From Platycnemis pennipes (taxonomy: Eukaryota; Arthropoda; Insecta; Odonata; Platycnemididae), in NCBI GenBank assembly GCA_933228895.1, contig OW121846.1:79124064-79188063 (forward strand): a stretch of DNA of 64,000 nucleotides, in the 5' to 3' direction. Shown here one piece after another: positions 11,361 to 22,998 of the stretch (the first letter of the stretch is position 1; each line of letters begins with the position of its first letter). A program made the translations under genes and the position numbers. The notes under the pieces are model-generated. The model was not told where the DNA came from, searched no databases, and saw only the letters and a list, made by a program, of their open reading frames with translations.

Positions 11361-13846
11361 GGATGAATTGACCTCCGTGTATTAGGATTCTGCGAATGAA
11401 GTGGCCCTAAGAAAGAGAATTGTGGAGAGGAGGCTATATAATTACACACGAAGAACCAAGTCAAGAGATAAAACAAAAAGAATACGATGCTCGGAGGAGG
11501 GTGTTTCAAAAATATTGCACGTGGACACCTTTATGGACGTAGAGAGGAGGGAGGTCTGTACAACTCCAAATGTTGTGTTGAGGACCTCTTGGTACTATGG
11601 CCTCATTGTAAAATAGGAAAATATTATCCATTGTGTTTCACGTTGAGACGACATGGAGAAAGGAAAATCGTAATGGCAATCACCACACTCACTTATCTGA
11701 ATATTATTCGATTTTAGACATGAGTGAATATTGCAAATAACCAGGGACAAGGAGAAGTAATTATCCTTAAAATAAACTGAATTGAGGAGTATTTTTACTT
11801 CTAATTCATAATGAATAATTATTTTTTATGCTAATATTAATAAAAAAATAGTGTTAAAAGTTATAATAACTTCAGTATTAACATCATCTTTTGTATATGC
11901 TGTCTTTTTGTAAGCGTCGTGATGATATTTCGGTGTCTGCGGAAACGTTTCCTCGTAGCATTAAATATCGCTAAAAGGTAACCCTCCCGCAAACACAAAA
12001 ATACCTTTCAGGGTATGTTCCAGACATCTTCAGTGTTTTTTTGCTGCAGATTTCACGATGGAAACGGCTAGAAAAAAAATACATTTTGGTACACAAGCAG
12101 TAAGTTAAAATCACAACGCGAGACTCAAATACACCACCCTCAGGTTAGGAGCCGAGGAGTTAACCACGCCGCCACCAGGGCCGACATGGAATAAGGAAAA
12201 ACTAAATGGCAATCACCACTCTCACTTAACTGAATAGGTTTCGATTTTAGACAAGAGTAATTATCACAAATAAGCAGGGAGAAGTTAAAGTAAGTTTTCG
12301 TTAAAACAAACTAGATTGACGTGTAATTTAATACGTCAAATTCATAATAAATATTTTTTTAAATACAAATATTACTAAGAAAAATAGTCGAAAATTACAA
12401 TAATTCACTATAAAGATTCTCTTCATATTTATGATGTTTTGTTGGATGCGTTGCGATGATATTTCGATGACTGCGGAAAGGTTAGCTAGTAGCATTAAAT
12501 ATAGCTAAAAGGGAACCCTCCCGCAAACACAAAAATATCTTTCATCGTATGTTCCAGATATCTTCAGTGATTGCTGCAGGATTCTCGATGAAAACGGCTA
12601 GAAAAAAATTCATTTTGGTACAAAAGCAAGAAATTAACATCTAATTAAATAATTACGTAAGGTGTGTTGTAAATGGAACTGCGCAATTCCTCCCCTGAAG
12701 AAAGTATAAAAAAATTCAATTTTATTCGGAAATAAATGTCAATGGTCAATTGTCAAATAATGGTCAATATTTATTTGGTATGGTATTGGCTAACGGCTTC
12801 TTCGCCCATCCGTTCATGTGTATGTTCTTAGAACACAGGGCGAGGAAGTTGGAAGTTTTCGCTATGGGAAATAATATATATTAACCCCTTTCATAATAAA
12901 TAAAACCTGGTAAAGGTATAAGGTGATTATTCATAGATATTATGGCACATTGTTTATGATATTTAGAAAAAGAAAATTCATTTACATTTAGGAAGTTGTA
13001 CACTAAACTGTAAAAATTTGGGTTTCATGCTTCACGTTGTGATGCAGTGACTTCTTTAATTCACCAGAACACAACAAAAGCTGCAAGGGTAAGAGATGAA
13101 GGATATTACGGCTCTCTTTGAAATCCACCGGTGATTATGTTACTGGGAGATATGTTGTGGTATCGAACAACAAACGATGGTTACATAAAGCACATATGGG
13201 AAGAAAAAAGCCTAATGCACCACCATGCTCATCAATACCGTTAATAAATACCGGTTTGCGTATGGTTAGTCGAAATTTAAATGTAGAAGTTAGCTGCGAG
13301 ATAAGCGAGATTTTTTGTCGAATAAGTAGTCGTGGCCAAATAGCGACCGCAATCCGAGGGAATATAATTGCTCTATCCCTGTGTAAGGTAGACCTCTAAA
13401 TAATAGCGAACCTTAGATGATGCCGTGACTTTGCGATTGGAGGCCGCCAACAAATATGCATTCATTCAACCGGAGGGGATGGTTGCCGCTCTTGTTCAAT
13501 GAAATTCGAAACCGCAAAGGTCGTTATTGCGACACTCATTTCACTACAGTCGTGGACACATTTTTTTTAACGGCTGTGCTAATTACGGTGTTGAAGGCAT
13601 GTAAAAACCACCATTTAGTATCCCGAGCAGTCGCAGATGCTCCACTTTTCTTTCAATCAAGGCGTGATGGAACCCACTCGAGTAAAATATTCCAGGAGGT
13701 CAAATAGTCACCAATTCGGATCTTCGGGCGGGGACTACCCGAGAGAGTACATAAGTCTAGTGTGATAAAAACATTTCAGGGTCGTAACATTGAACTTGTG
13801 TTAATGCGGGACCTGCGAAAAACTGGAAAAACTAATGTTGGCAATG
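11361..13846 (+). repeat. Array A unit 6 (enlarged, A/B recombinant)
   Basis: 2,486 bp, palindromes at 11924-12005 and 12458-12539. At the marker near 12298 it carries T like unit 4, but from about 13160 it is type B like units 3 and 5, breaking the alternation. A crossover or conversion tract between about 12300 and 13160 explains it. After about 13700 it departs from both variants and resembles the older unit 7. Confidence 0.85.
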
Positions 13847-15788
13847 GGATGAATTGACCTCCGTGTATTAGGATTCTGCGAATGAAGTGGCCCGAAGAAA
13901 GAGAATTGTGGAGAGGAGGCTATATAATTACACACGAAGAACCAAGTCAAGAGATAAAACAAAAAGAATACGATGCTTGGAGGAGGGTGTTTCAAAAATA
14001 TTGCACGTGGACACCTTTATGGACGTAGAGAGGAGGGAGGTCTGTACAACTCCAAATGTTGTGTTGAGGACCTCTTGGTACTATGGCCTCATTGTAAAAT
14101 AGGAAAATATTATCCATTGTGTTTCACGTTGAGACGACATGGAGAATGGAAAATCGTAATGGCAATCACTACACTCACTTATCTGAATATTATTCGATTT
14201 TAGACATGAGTGAATATTGCAAATAAGCAGGGACAAGTAGAAGTAATTATCCTTAAAACAAACTGAATTGAGGAGTATTTTTACTTCTAATTCGTAATGA
14301 ATAATTATTTTTTATGCTAATATTAATAAAAAAATAGTGTTAAAAGTTATAATACCTTCAGTATTAACATCATCTTTTATATATGCTGTCTTGTTGTAAG
14401 CGTCGTGATGATATTTCGGTGTCTGCGGAAACGTTTCCTAGTAGCATTAAATATAGCTAAAAGGGAACCCTCCCGCAAACACAAAAATATCTTTCAGCAT
14501 ATGTTCCAGATATCTTCCGTGATTGCTGCAGGATTATCGATGAAAACGGCTGTAAAAAAAATTCGTTTTGCTATACAAGTAGTAAGTTATCATCTAATTA
14601 AATAATGATATAAGGTGTAGTGAATATAGAACTGCGCGATTCCTCCCCCGAAGAAAATTTATTAAAAAGAGCAATTTTATTCGGAAAGTAAATTAATGGT
14701 TTCACAATGGTCAATATTTATTTGATATGGTATTGGCGTACGGTTTCTACGCCCATCCGTTAATGTGTATATTCTTGGAGCAAAACGCAACGAAGTTGGA
14801 AGTTTTCGCTATGGGAAATAATATATTATCACCATTCATAATAAATAAAACCTGATAAAGATATAAGTTGATTTATCATAGATTACGTGGCACATTTTTG
14901 ATGATATTGAGAAAAAGAAACTTCATTTACAATCATAGGAAGTTGTACACAAAATTGTAAAAATTAGGGTTTCATGCTTCACGTTGTGATATAGTGATTT
15001 CTATTTTTTACCCGAAAACAACAAAAGCTGTGGAAGTGACGACGGATATTACGGCTCTCTTTGAAGTCCACCGGTGATTATGTTACTGGGAGATATGTTG
15101 TGGTATGGAACAACAAACGATGGTTACATAAAGCACATATGGGACGAAAAAAGCCTAATGCACTACCATGCTCATAAATACCGTTAATAAATACCGGTTT
15201 GCGTATGGTTAGTCGAACTTTAAATGTAGAAGTTAGCTGCGAGATAAGCGAGATTTTTTGTCGAATAAGTAGTCGTGGCCAAATAGCGACCGCAATCCGA
15301 GGGAATATTTTTTCTATCCCTGTGTAAGGTAGTCCTCGAAATAATAGCGAACCACGAAGATGCCGTGACTTTGCGATTGGAGGCCGCCAACAAATATGCA
15401 TTCATTCAACCGGAGGGGATGGCAGCCTCCCTTGTTCATTGAAATTCAAAACCGCAAAGGTTGCTGTTGCGACACTCCTTTCACTACAGGCGTGGTAACA
15501 TTTACTTTAACGGCTGTAGTGTTAACGATGTGGAACGCATGGAAAAGCCACCATTTTATTTTTCCTGAGCCGTCGAAGCTGCTCCACTTTTCTTTCAATC
15601 AAGGCGTGATGGAACCCACTCGAGTAAAATATTCCAGGAGGTAAAATTGTCACCTATTCAGATCTTCGGGCGGGGACTACCTGATAGAGTACATCAGTCG
15701 AGTGTGGTAAACACATTTCTGGGTCGGAACATGGAACTTGTGTTAATGCGGGACCTGCGAAAAACTGGAAAACCTAATGTTGGCAATG
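13847..15788 (+). repeat. Array A unit 7 (short form, diverged)
   Basis: 1,942 bp with a single palindrome (14410-14491) and no tRNA-like scrap, so it lacks the 535-bp enlargement. The 3' half resembles type A but with many more substitutions and small deletions than units 2 and 4. Confidence 0.85.
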
Positions 15789-15885
15789 GGAAGAATGAAC
15801 CTCCGTGTATTAGGATTTTGCGAATGTAGTGGCCCTAAGAAAGAGACTGTTAGAGTGGAGGCTATACAATTACTCACGAAGAACC
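15726..15885 (+). pseudogene. RTE endonuclease N-terminal fragment (unit 7/8 joint)
   Basis: Same fragment as at 1889, in an older unit. The GTWN start, the KLENL helix and the following VLG strand are readable. A further stretch of about 50 bp before it (from roughly 15660) is conserved in all units and could be the element's leader, but I cannot prove that. Confidence 0.65.
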
Positions 15886-17085
15886 AACTCAAGACATAAA
15901 AGAGAAAAAAACTGTTGCTCGGAGAGTGGTGTTTCAAAGAAATTCCACGCGGACACTTTTATGGACGTAGGGAGAAGGGAGGCCTGCACAATTCCAAATT
16001 TTGTGTGGAAGACCTCTTGGCACAATGGCCGCATTGTAAAATCTGGAATTATTCATCCATTGTGTTTCGCGTTGAGGAGACATGGGAAAGGTTAAAACGA
16101 AATGGAAATCAACACACTCACTTATCTTAATAGTTTTCGATTTTAGACAAGAATGAGAATTGCAAATAAGCAGGGACAAGTAAAAGTAAATTATCGTTAA
16201 ATCAATCTAAATTGACGAGTAATTTTTACTTCAAATTCATAATGAATATTTATTTTTAAATACTGATATTACGAAGATAAATAGTCCGAAAATTACAATA
16301 ATTCACTATTAAGATTATATTCATTTTTATGATGTTTTGTTGGATGCGTTGCGATGATATTACGGTGACTGCGGAATGGTTTGCTAGTTACATTAAATAT
16401 CGCTAAAAGGCAACCCTCCCGCTAACACAAAAATATCTTTCAGCGTATGTTCCATATATCTTCAGTGCTTCTTGCTATACGACACACAATGGCTACGGCT
16501 AGAAAGAAGAATTCATTTCGGTACACAAGCAGTAAATTATCATCTAACTAAATAATGACTTAAGCTGTGAGGAAAATATAACTGCGCCTTTCCTCCCGCG
16601 AAGAAAGTATAATTAACAAATTCAATTTTTTCGGAAAGTAAAGAAAGGTGACATAATGGTTAATATTTATTTGGGTTGGTATGTGCGAATGGTTTCTACC
16701 CCCATCCGTTTATGTGTACGTTCCTGGAACACAACTCATATATGGTCGAGGTTTCTGTTAAGGAAAATAATATATGATCACCATTCATAATAAATAAAAC
16801 CTTGTAAAGACATAAGCTGATTTATCATAGATTTTGTGGCACATTTCTGATGCTGTAGAATAAAGGAAAGTTCATCCAGAACTTGGAAACTTGTACACAA
16901 AATAGAGCAAATTCGGATTTCACGTTTCACGGTGCGATGTTTTGAAATTTTTTTTGCCAGAACAATGAAAGGTACTAGGGTAGGGGAGGAAGGATATTAA
17001 GGCTCTCTTTGAAATCCACCCGGAAATACCTTATTAGGAAATATGTTGGGTTATGGAACAAAAACGGTAAAATAATTTAAGGGTC
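15789..17085 (+). repeat. Array A unit 8 (truncated, most diverged)
   Basis: One palindrome at 16356-16437. The unit is recognisable to about 17045, where the sequence that normally begins the 3' half jumps directly to the next endonuclease start at 17086, losing about 650 bp. High divergence fits the edge of an array, where homogenisation is weakest. Confidence 0.8.
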
Positions 17086-17795
17086 GGAACATAGAACGTG
17101 AGTTTGGTCGGGACCTGCGGAAAACTGGAAAACCCTAAGTTTGTAATGTGAAGAATGGTCCTCGTTGTATTAGAAATCGGCGAAATGAGATGCCCAGAAG
17201 AAGGAGACTCTTGATGTGGAGGCTATAGAATTACACACAAGGGACCATTAAATGTTAATGCTGGAGTAGGTATAATGATCAGGAAGAGTGACGTATTACA
17301 TGTGTTGTGCTACCTACAGTACAATAGAAGGATAATAGTAATTAGGATCGGGACCAAACCTAGAAAATTGAACACAAAATTGTAAAAATTAGGGTTTCAC
17401 GTTGCGATGTTATGACTTCTTTTATTTACCCGAACACAACGAAAGCTATGAGGGGAAGGGATAAATGATATAATAGGCTCACTATGAAATCCACCGGTTA
17501 TTACCATACTTGGAAATATGCTGGTGTATGGGACAACAAACGATGGTTAGATAAGTCATGTATGGGACAAAAAAAGCCTAATGCACCACCATTGTTATCA
17601 ATACCGTTAATTAATACCGGGTTGCGGATTATTAGTCGAACTTTGGATATGGAAGTAAGCTGCGAGTTAAGCCAGTTTGTTCGACGAATAAGCAGTCGTG
17701 GGCAAAATCCGACCGCAATCCGAGGCAATATTTTTTCTATCGCTGGGTAAAGTAGACCTCTAAATAATAGTGAACCTGTGATGATGCTGTGACTT
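16985..17795 (+). repeat. Rearranged edge of array A
   Basis: Pieces of the array unit appear shortened and out of order. The start of the 3' half (16985-17045) jumps to an endonuclease start (17086). After the endonuclease piece, array sequence resumes (about 17365-17790), including the conserved block at 17484-17750. At about 17793 it jumps again, with loss of some 480 bp relative to intact units, into a second endonuclease stretch. The last joint lies at a short shared CTTGGATTC-like sequence, suggesting microhomology-based deletion. Confidence 0.7.
17086..17292 (+). pseudogene. RTE endonuclease N-terminal half, extended copy
   Basis: One continuous frame of about 69 codons reads G-T-stop-N-V, then GKLENP, M-stop-RM, a VLEIGEMRCPEEGDS-like strand, GGYRITH and NAGVGIMIRKS. 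This is the first third of an RTE endonuclease. The GVGI motif, absent from the array A fragments, is present, so this copy reaches further than the satellite version. The Trp of GTWN is a stop (TAG), and two more stops follow. Confidence 0.75.
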
Positions 17796-18480
17796 GGATT
17801 CAGCGAAAGAATTGGCCCTACGAAAGAGACTTCGGGAGTGGAGGCTATAGAATTATACACGAAAAACCATTAAATGGTAATGCTGGAGTAGGTATAATGA
17901 TCAGGAACAGCGCCGGAATACGTGCGAAAACCGTCTAGCAGGACAATGAAAGGATAATAGTAGTGGAAATCGAGGCCAAATCTGTACATACCATAGTGGC
18001 TCCGGTTTAATGCCTACGACGGAGTACGATGATGAAAAATTAGAAGATGTTAACTAAAATATCAAGGAAGTTATAAAACATGTAGAGGAGAGGAAAACCA
18101 ATTATTTTAGGAGATTGAAACGCAGTAGTCGGTGAAGGTCATGATGGAAGAATAACTGGGAAATATTGATTGGGTGATCGAAATGAAAGAGGAGAGAGAC
18201 TACTGGGACTCTGCACACAGCATAAGTTAGTTGTTGTAAACACCTTGTGTAATAACAGTATCTGAAGAAGATACATTTGGAAATTTCCAGGATACAGGAG
18301 AAGATATTAAATAGACTACATAATAGTGAAGCAGATGTTTAGGAACCTGGCCAAAGACAGCAAAAGCTACACTTGGGCAGAAATTGACAGTGACCAAAAT
18401 TTAGTAATGATGAAATTCAAGATATATTAGAAAACGATGAAGAACATATTATAAATATAAAAACTAAAGGAAACTGAAAT
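17795..18480 (+). pseudogene. RTE element 1: degenerate endonuclease domain
   Basis: Frameshifted pieces follow the domain order. NAGVGIMIRNS and RIIVVEIEAKSVHTIV come near 17880-18000. A helix follows, then GD-stop-NAVVGEGHDGRITGKY and LGDRNERGERLLGLC at 18110-18230, where the stop replaces the Trp of the catalytic GDWNA motif. Next come an IDYIIVKQMFRN strand near 18310 and EIDSDQNLVMMK near 18390-18420, where the catalytic SDH is now SDQ. At least three frameshifts and many stops make it inactive. It belongs with the RT at 18817-19480. Confidence 0.8.
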
Positions 18481-18816
18481 GCAGCAGGCAACGTAAGAGA
18501 AGACCTGAATGAATAATTAGTGGATGGACACTGGAAAAATATTAAATGTGTACTACCAGAAAGTTCAAAGAAGCTCTTGGAAGGAGAAAAGATTCCAAGA
18601 AGAAGCCAAGGATCACGAAAGAAGTCTTAGACATGATTGCTGAATGAAGAAAGTACAAGAATGCGGAAACTGAAGAAGGGCAGCTTTGTTACAAGAGAAT
18701 AATGATCGAAATAAGTTGCAAAGCCACGAATGCTAGAGAAATATAGATGAAGATCCTATGCGAGAATGAACGAGCAAGGGAGAACATTTGATTGAAAATA
18801 ATGACAAAGTGAATAG
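18481..18816 (+). pseudogene. RTE element 1: linker between endonuclease and RT
   Basis: Degenerate sequence whose pieces match, in order, the helical linker better preserved in array C (for example 28390-28620): a stretch rich in Lys, Glu and Arg before the RT. No motif of its own. Included to show that the element is continuous here. Confidence 0.55.
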
Positions 18817-19480
18817 ATGGTAAGAATATCTGTTATAGTTATGCATGGCAAAAAATCTCAGCTTAAAGTGATCCAAGACGAAAGTGTAGTCGAAGAGGAT
18901 GATATGGGAGCATCAATATTAGGATCGGAATTACACGCTGCAGTAAATGAACTTCGCATGAATTATGCTTCAGGAATCGATGATATTCCTACAGAACTAA
19001 TAAAAATTGCGGGAAAAAACGCATTACATATCTTACAAGATCATCTGCGACATGTACTTGAGAGGAGAAATACCCATGGTCTTACAGTAAAACATCATCA
19101 TTCCTTTTCCCAAAAAGAAGAGAGCGGAGAAATGCGATTATTTTTAACTATAAGACAGACAACACATGCATCCAAGATATTGATAAGGATTATCTACAGA
19201 AGAATAGAACGAGAAACAGATGAGTTTCCGGATGATGATCAATTTTGATTCACGAAATGTAAGGGTACAAGAGAGGCAATATTAGCCCTTAGGCTGCTCA
19301 TAGAGAAAAGAATGGAAAAGAACAAACCGACGTTCATTTCATTTGTGGAATCAGAGAAGGCTTTTGACAACGTGGATTAAAAATCAATGCTTGGAATTCT
19401 GAAAGGAATTGGAGTGTCCCACAATGACTGAAGAATTATCACCATTTTTATAAAAACCAAGTAGCTGTGATTAGATTGAT
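18817..19480 (+). pseudogene. RTE element 1: reverse transcriptase fingers and first palm part
   Basis: An open stretch of 143 codons (18817-19248) carries SILGSELHAAVNELRM, SGIDDIPTELIKIAGKN, THASKILIRIIYRRIE and DDDQF, the N-terminal RT blocks of RTE elements. Beyond a TGA the same frame continues with KGTREAILALRLLIEKRMEK, FVESEKAFDNVD (RT motif A region; the usual D is replaced by E) and GILKGIGVSHND, with a TAA at about 19378. The frame is lost where the minus-strand insertion begins near 19481. Confidence 0.85.
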
Positions 19481-20175
19481 AGATTATTTTTCGCTGAAAA
19501 TTAGTAGTAGTAATAAAGCGAAGGAGGCTCTGAGGCACTCAGACCTATTGGCTCATTGTGCCAACCACCATTCTAAAAGAATCATCCATAAGGCCGATCG
19601 CCTTGCTAAAGGCCAACAGGTCCACCATGGGTATTTCCCTTACCTCCCTCGGTTCCAAAAATAGAGACCCCAGGTACCTATTTCGAGTACTCATCGTAGC
19701 AGGGCACTCGCATAATTTGTGGAATGTAGTTTCATCCCCTTCTTCGCACCACCTGCATCTAGGTAAATCTCCAGGAGGTGCAGTTGCCTCATCCTCTGGT
19801 AGTGCCCTGTGAGGAGTCCCACTACCGTTCGTAATTGAGCCCTGTTTAGTGACAGGAGTCTTTTGGGAAGCCCCGGCCTAAAAAGTTCCACCTTGCCGCA
19901 TCTGCCTATATCATTGAGTGCCTCACGACACTCCTGCAGCAGATGTGATATGAACCATGGTGATGTCAGTTTCTTTAAAACTGCCTGACTATCCGTGCAT
20001 ATTTCTATCGGTCTGGTAAATATCCCGATCTCCTTAATAGCATACGCGCAGGTGAAAAGTGCATATACCTCTGCCTGGAACACCGTAGCATATTTTCCCA
20101 AAGAGATTGAGAGCTTCATTGGTGTGCTACAGTTGTAGAGCTCTGCTCCCGCTAGCTGTGTTTAAGTCTGTACCC
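19481..20175 (-). pseudogene. RNase H 3' part of an I/R1/LOA-type non-LTR element, inserted in RTE element 1
   Basis: On the minus strand, a decayed start (about 20175-20120) leads into KLSISLGKYATVFQAEVYAL with the catalytic Glu, then EICTDSQAVLKKL with the catalytic Asp. Next come VELF and, abruptly, a LLSLNRAQLRTVVGLLTGH block typical of the region after RNase H. The usual stretch with the last catalytic residues is missing, an internal deletion. Downstream, out of frame, are RYLGSLFLEP, IPMVDLLAF and IGLMDDSFRM, a stop at 19545-19547, and a tail of TTA/CTA triplets at about 19500-19517. So the 3' end is real and the 5' end is truncated, as usual for LINE-type insertions. No clear target duplication seen. 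Confidence 0.8.
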
Positions 20176-20985
20176 AGCTGTGAAGCAGCAAGAATGAGGA
20201 AAGGTTTGAGACAGGGCTGTACACTGTCTCCCGTAATTTTCAAAGTTTACATCGAGAGAGCCATCTATGACATCAAAGTGAAGTTTTCTGGGGTGAATAT
20301 GTATGGAGAAAAATTTAGCATGCTGAGATTCGCTGATGACATACCAATCATAGCAGTGACAGAGAGGGTTTTGAATAAGATTCTTGTAACCTAGCAAAGG
20401 GCAATGGCAAGATATACTCTAAAGATCAATAAAAAGAAGACAAAGGTGTCTTAATATGAAGAAGATACTGGTGTGCCGCAAGGGAGAAGAGGCCCAACCT
20501 AACTTTAAACTAGGAAAACAAAAGCTGGAAGAGGTAAAAGAGTTCTATTACCTTGGAAGCCAACTGACAAACTTCGGACGAAGCAAGAAAGAAATAGTCA
20601 GAAGAATAGCCCAGGCAAAGAGGGCGTTCTATCAAAAGAAGATTCTAGTTACCTATCGAAATACAAGTGTAGACCTAAGGAAACTATTCATCAGAACGTA
20701 CATTTTGAGCGTGTTTCTTTGTGGCAGCGAAGCAGGGACAGTAACATCAGCAGAAAAGAAAAGGGTGGAAGGATTCGAAATGTGGTGCTAAAGAAGAATG
20801 ATGAAAACATCATTAGACATAATGGCCTGATGAAGACAATCTTCGAGGGGGAAGTGGAAGGGAAAAATGATAAAGGAAGGCCTCGTGCAAGATGTATGGA
20901 ACAAAAGATAAAATATGTTAAATATAAGAATTACGTAAATATGAAGAGATTAGTCGATAGATAAAAACTCTGTGGAGATCCTCGT
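20176..20985 (+). pseudogene. RTE element 1: RT catalytic palm, thumb and C-terminal region
   Basis: Continues the RT split by the insertion upstream. GLRQGCTLSPVIF and MLRFADDIPIIA (the catalytic FADD box, intact) lie in the frame 20107-20394. EEVKEFYYLGSQLTNFGRSK, EIVRRIAQAKRAF and KRVEGFEMWC lie in 20456-20791. HNGLMKTIFEGEVEGK and KGRPRARCMEQ lie in 20719-20964. These are the late blocks of RTE-type proteins in the right order, over at least three frames. A dead copy, but the best preserved RT in the window. Confidence 0.88.
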
Positions 20986-20999
20986 CAAAACAAATTCAT

Positions 21000-21026
21000 G
21001 ATTGATGACTTATGATGATGATGAGC
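21000..21026 (+). repeat. GAT-rich 3' tail of RTE element 1
   Basis: A short run of GAT/ATG triplets follows the last RTE coding block. RTE-clade elements commonly end in such trinucleotide repeats, so I place the element's 3' end here. Confidence 0.7.
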
Positions 21027-21040
21027 ACAGATCTGGCCGA

Positions 21041-21182
21041 GACCAATAAGAATTATTGCTTAAGAGATAAAAGAAAAAATATGATGTTCTGGGAAGGGTG
21101 TTTCAAAAAGATTGTACGCGGACACCTTTATGGACGTAGAGAAGAGGGAGGCCTGTACAACTCCAAATTTTGTGTGGAGACA
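21041..21182 (+). repeat. Isolated array A fragment
   Basis: About 140 bp closely match the part of the A unit just after the endonuclease fragment (as at 90-225 or 15890-16010). Since array A also ends to the left of RTE element 1, the RTE copy plus its insertion now sit between array A sequence on both sides. Confidence 0.8.
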
Positions 21183-21236
21183 GGGGATGGCTGAAGTCAT
21201 TGTTAACACTAGGACGCCTGGACTTCTTGACATAAT

Positions 21237-21268
21237 TCAACGCCCAAATGGGGTCGTTTTGACCCCCG
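21237..21268 (+). repeat. Left subterminal repeat of the piggyBac-like element
   Basis: A block AACGCCC, AATGGGGTC, TTTTGACCCC lies 30 bp inside the left end. An inverted counterpart is near the right end (23919-23953), and the extreme right end (24090-24133) contains the same words. Paired terminal and subterminal repeats are common transposase-binding layouts in piggyBac elements. Confidence 0.65.
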
Positions 21269-21632
21269 GTTATTAATAAGTTAATTTTTCACAAGGCATG
21301 TATATGTTTACATTTTTAGTGTTTTTTCATTAAATAATGCCCTAGTTCTTCACATTTATTGTTTTTATCAGTTCATTACAGCAATGTTTTTCTCAATGTA
21401 ACTATTTATTGAAATATCAACTTTGAGAGTTGGAATCATTTTCTCGTTTTTCTTCAATTTCATTTTTTCTTGCCTAAAATGTTGACACTCAGTAAACAAC
21501 AAATGTCACTTACTTTATGTAAACGTATTTATTTGTTGTTTTTGCAATGTGCACTGTTTTATGATGAATGGTTTGTCCTGCCAAAATTGAAAATGCCATC
21601 TTAAAAAATGTAAAAAAACGTTGAGTAGCCTA
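21269..21632 (+). other. Left non-coding arm of the piggyBac-like element
   Basis: About 360 bp of T-rich sequence without coding signals, motifs or internal repeats that I can recognise. It ends at the target duplication of the inner RTE insertion. Confidence 0.5.
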
Positions 21633-21642
21633 TTGAAAATAG

Positions 21643-22988
21643 TTTTCATCATCGTCAGTATTTTAATCCTATGATTGGTTTACTGAAGCCCTCCCTTACG
21701 CCCTATTTAGTGTTCATTGCCTAACGCCGTCGTATTTTTTCTCTATCACGTCCTGCTTTATTGGCTCTAGATACTTGCCCCTTGGTCTTCGTTGTGGGAC
21801 CTTCCCTTCGATCTTCCCCTCTATTACATTTCTAACTAATTCATTGTGCCTCAAGGTATGTCCATATTCATCTGCTATTGTGCACACCTCTTCATTCCTC
21901 ACTATATTAGCCAATTAAATCTTCAACATTCTCCTCAAGCACCATGATTCGAAGGCTTCAATTCTTCGCTGGCCTGCTTTCCCGATTTTCCATGTCTCAG
22001 ATCCATAGATTACCACGCTCCATACCATAAAGTGCTTCCTTGTTTGCAGCCGTAGGTTCTTTGAGCCCAGTAGTTGTCCCTTCCTAATAAACGCTTCCTT
22101 AGTTTGTGCTATTCTGCGCTTGATCTCCGTTGAGCTTCTTCCATCCCAAGTGATAGTGCTACCGAGGTACGTGAAGTACTCCACTTGTTCCACAGTCACT
22201 CCTCCAAATGTGGTATTTTCCCTTGATTTTCTCTTCCGCACACTAGGGTTTTAGTTTCCTCTTAGTATTGCTCTTATTATATTGTTGAAGTACTTAGTCC
22301 ATAGTCGTCATGGATGCTTGCAAGTTCCCTCGACCTTCTGCTACAACTGCGATGTCATCAGCAAAGCAGAGCATGTTTATTTCTTCGCCATTCACCTTGA
22401 TGCCCTTGATACCAATATCCTCTGCGTCTCTTATTGCTTCTCTCAGGTATAATTATGTTGAATAACACTGGGGAGAGGTCTGAATTATTCTCTGACTCCT
22501 TCATTTATTATGGCTTCTATCTTCCTTCCGTCTTTTATTTGCATTGTGGTGACCTGGTTCTTGTAGAGCCAGTAGATTTTTCTTCTATCCTTGTAATCCA
22601 TTTAATGGCTTCCAGTATCTTGAACATCTTGTTCTATTCCACGTTGTCAAAGGCCTATTCCAAGTCCTCGAATACCACATACAACAGCTTGTATACGTGT
22701 ATCATTTTCTCAGCCAGTATCCTTCAGCTGAGTCTTGCCTCCCTAGCTCCTTGGTTTTTCCTGAATCCGAATTGATTTTCCAAAAGATTCCCTTCGATAT
22801 TCCCTTCCATTCTTCTGCTAATAATCTTAGTAAGTATTTTCGATATGTGTAACACCAGGCTAAAGGTTCTGTGTTCTTCGCAATTCCTGCTAATCTCACC
22901 CTTCTGGAAATTCTCTGGTGGCCTTCCACTGTCATAGATATCTCTGATTATTCCAAGGAGAGTATCTTTTGCTTTGACCCCGAGTGCC
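21643..22988 (-). pseudogene. RTE element 2, 5'-truncated, inserted in the piggyBac-like element
   Basis: 1,346 bp flanked by the 10-bp duplication TTGAAAATAG at 21633-21642 and 22989-22998. On the minus strand the RT blocks come in order: HISKILTKIISRRMEGN and ENQFGFRK (about 22830-22780), AFDNVE (about 22640), SPVLFN (about 22460), MLCFADDIAVVAE (FADD at 22354-22365), VEYFTYLGSTITWDGRSS, EIKRRIAQTKEAF and RIEAFESWCLRRML (22241-21915), then LRHNELVRNVIEGKIEGK and RRPRGKYLEP (21914-21714). It ends in a GATGATG tail next to the duplication. Several stops and frameshifts make it dead. It is a different lineage from element 1: the FADD contexts and thumb blocks differ at many residues. Confidence 0.9.
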
Positions 22989-22998
22989 TTGAAAATAG

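Larger units (their letters stand above)
1..17085. repeat. Tandem array A, about 1.95-2.49 kb units, with higher-order structure
   Basis: Eight head-to-tail units can be lined up by landmarks that recur at 1, 1952, 3904, 6390, 8875, 11361, 13847 and 15789. Order within a unit: a truncated RTE endonuclease start, a non-coding AT-rich module with an 82-bp palindrome (one or two copies), an AT-rich stretch, and a more GC-balanced 3' half leading into the next endonuclease start. The four units from 3904 to 13846 are nearly identical; the outer ones are older and more diverged, with decay strongest toward 17 kb. Short frames repeat with the unit but are interrupted differently between copies and resemble no protein family I know, so I do not call genes here. 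This is a large-unit satellite derived partly from a transposon. Confidence 0.95.
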
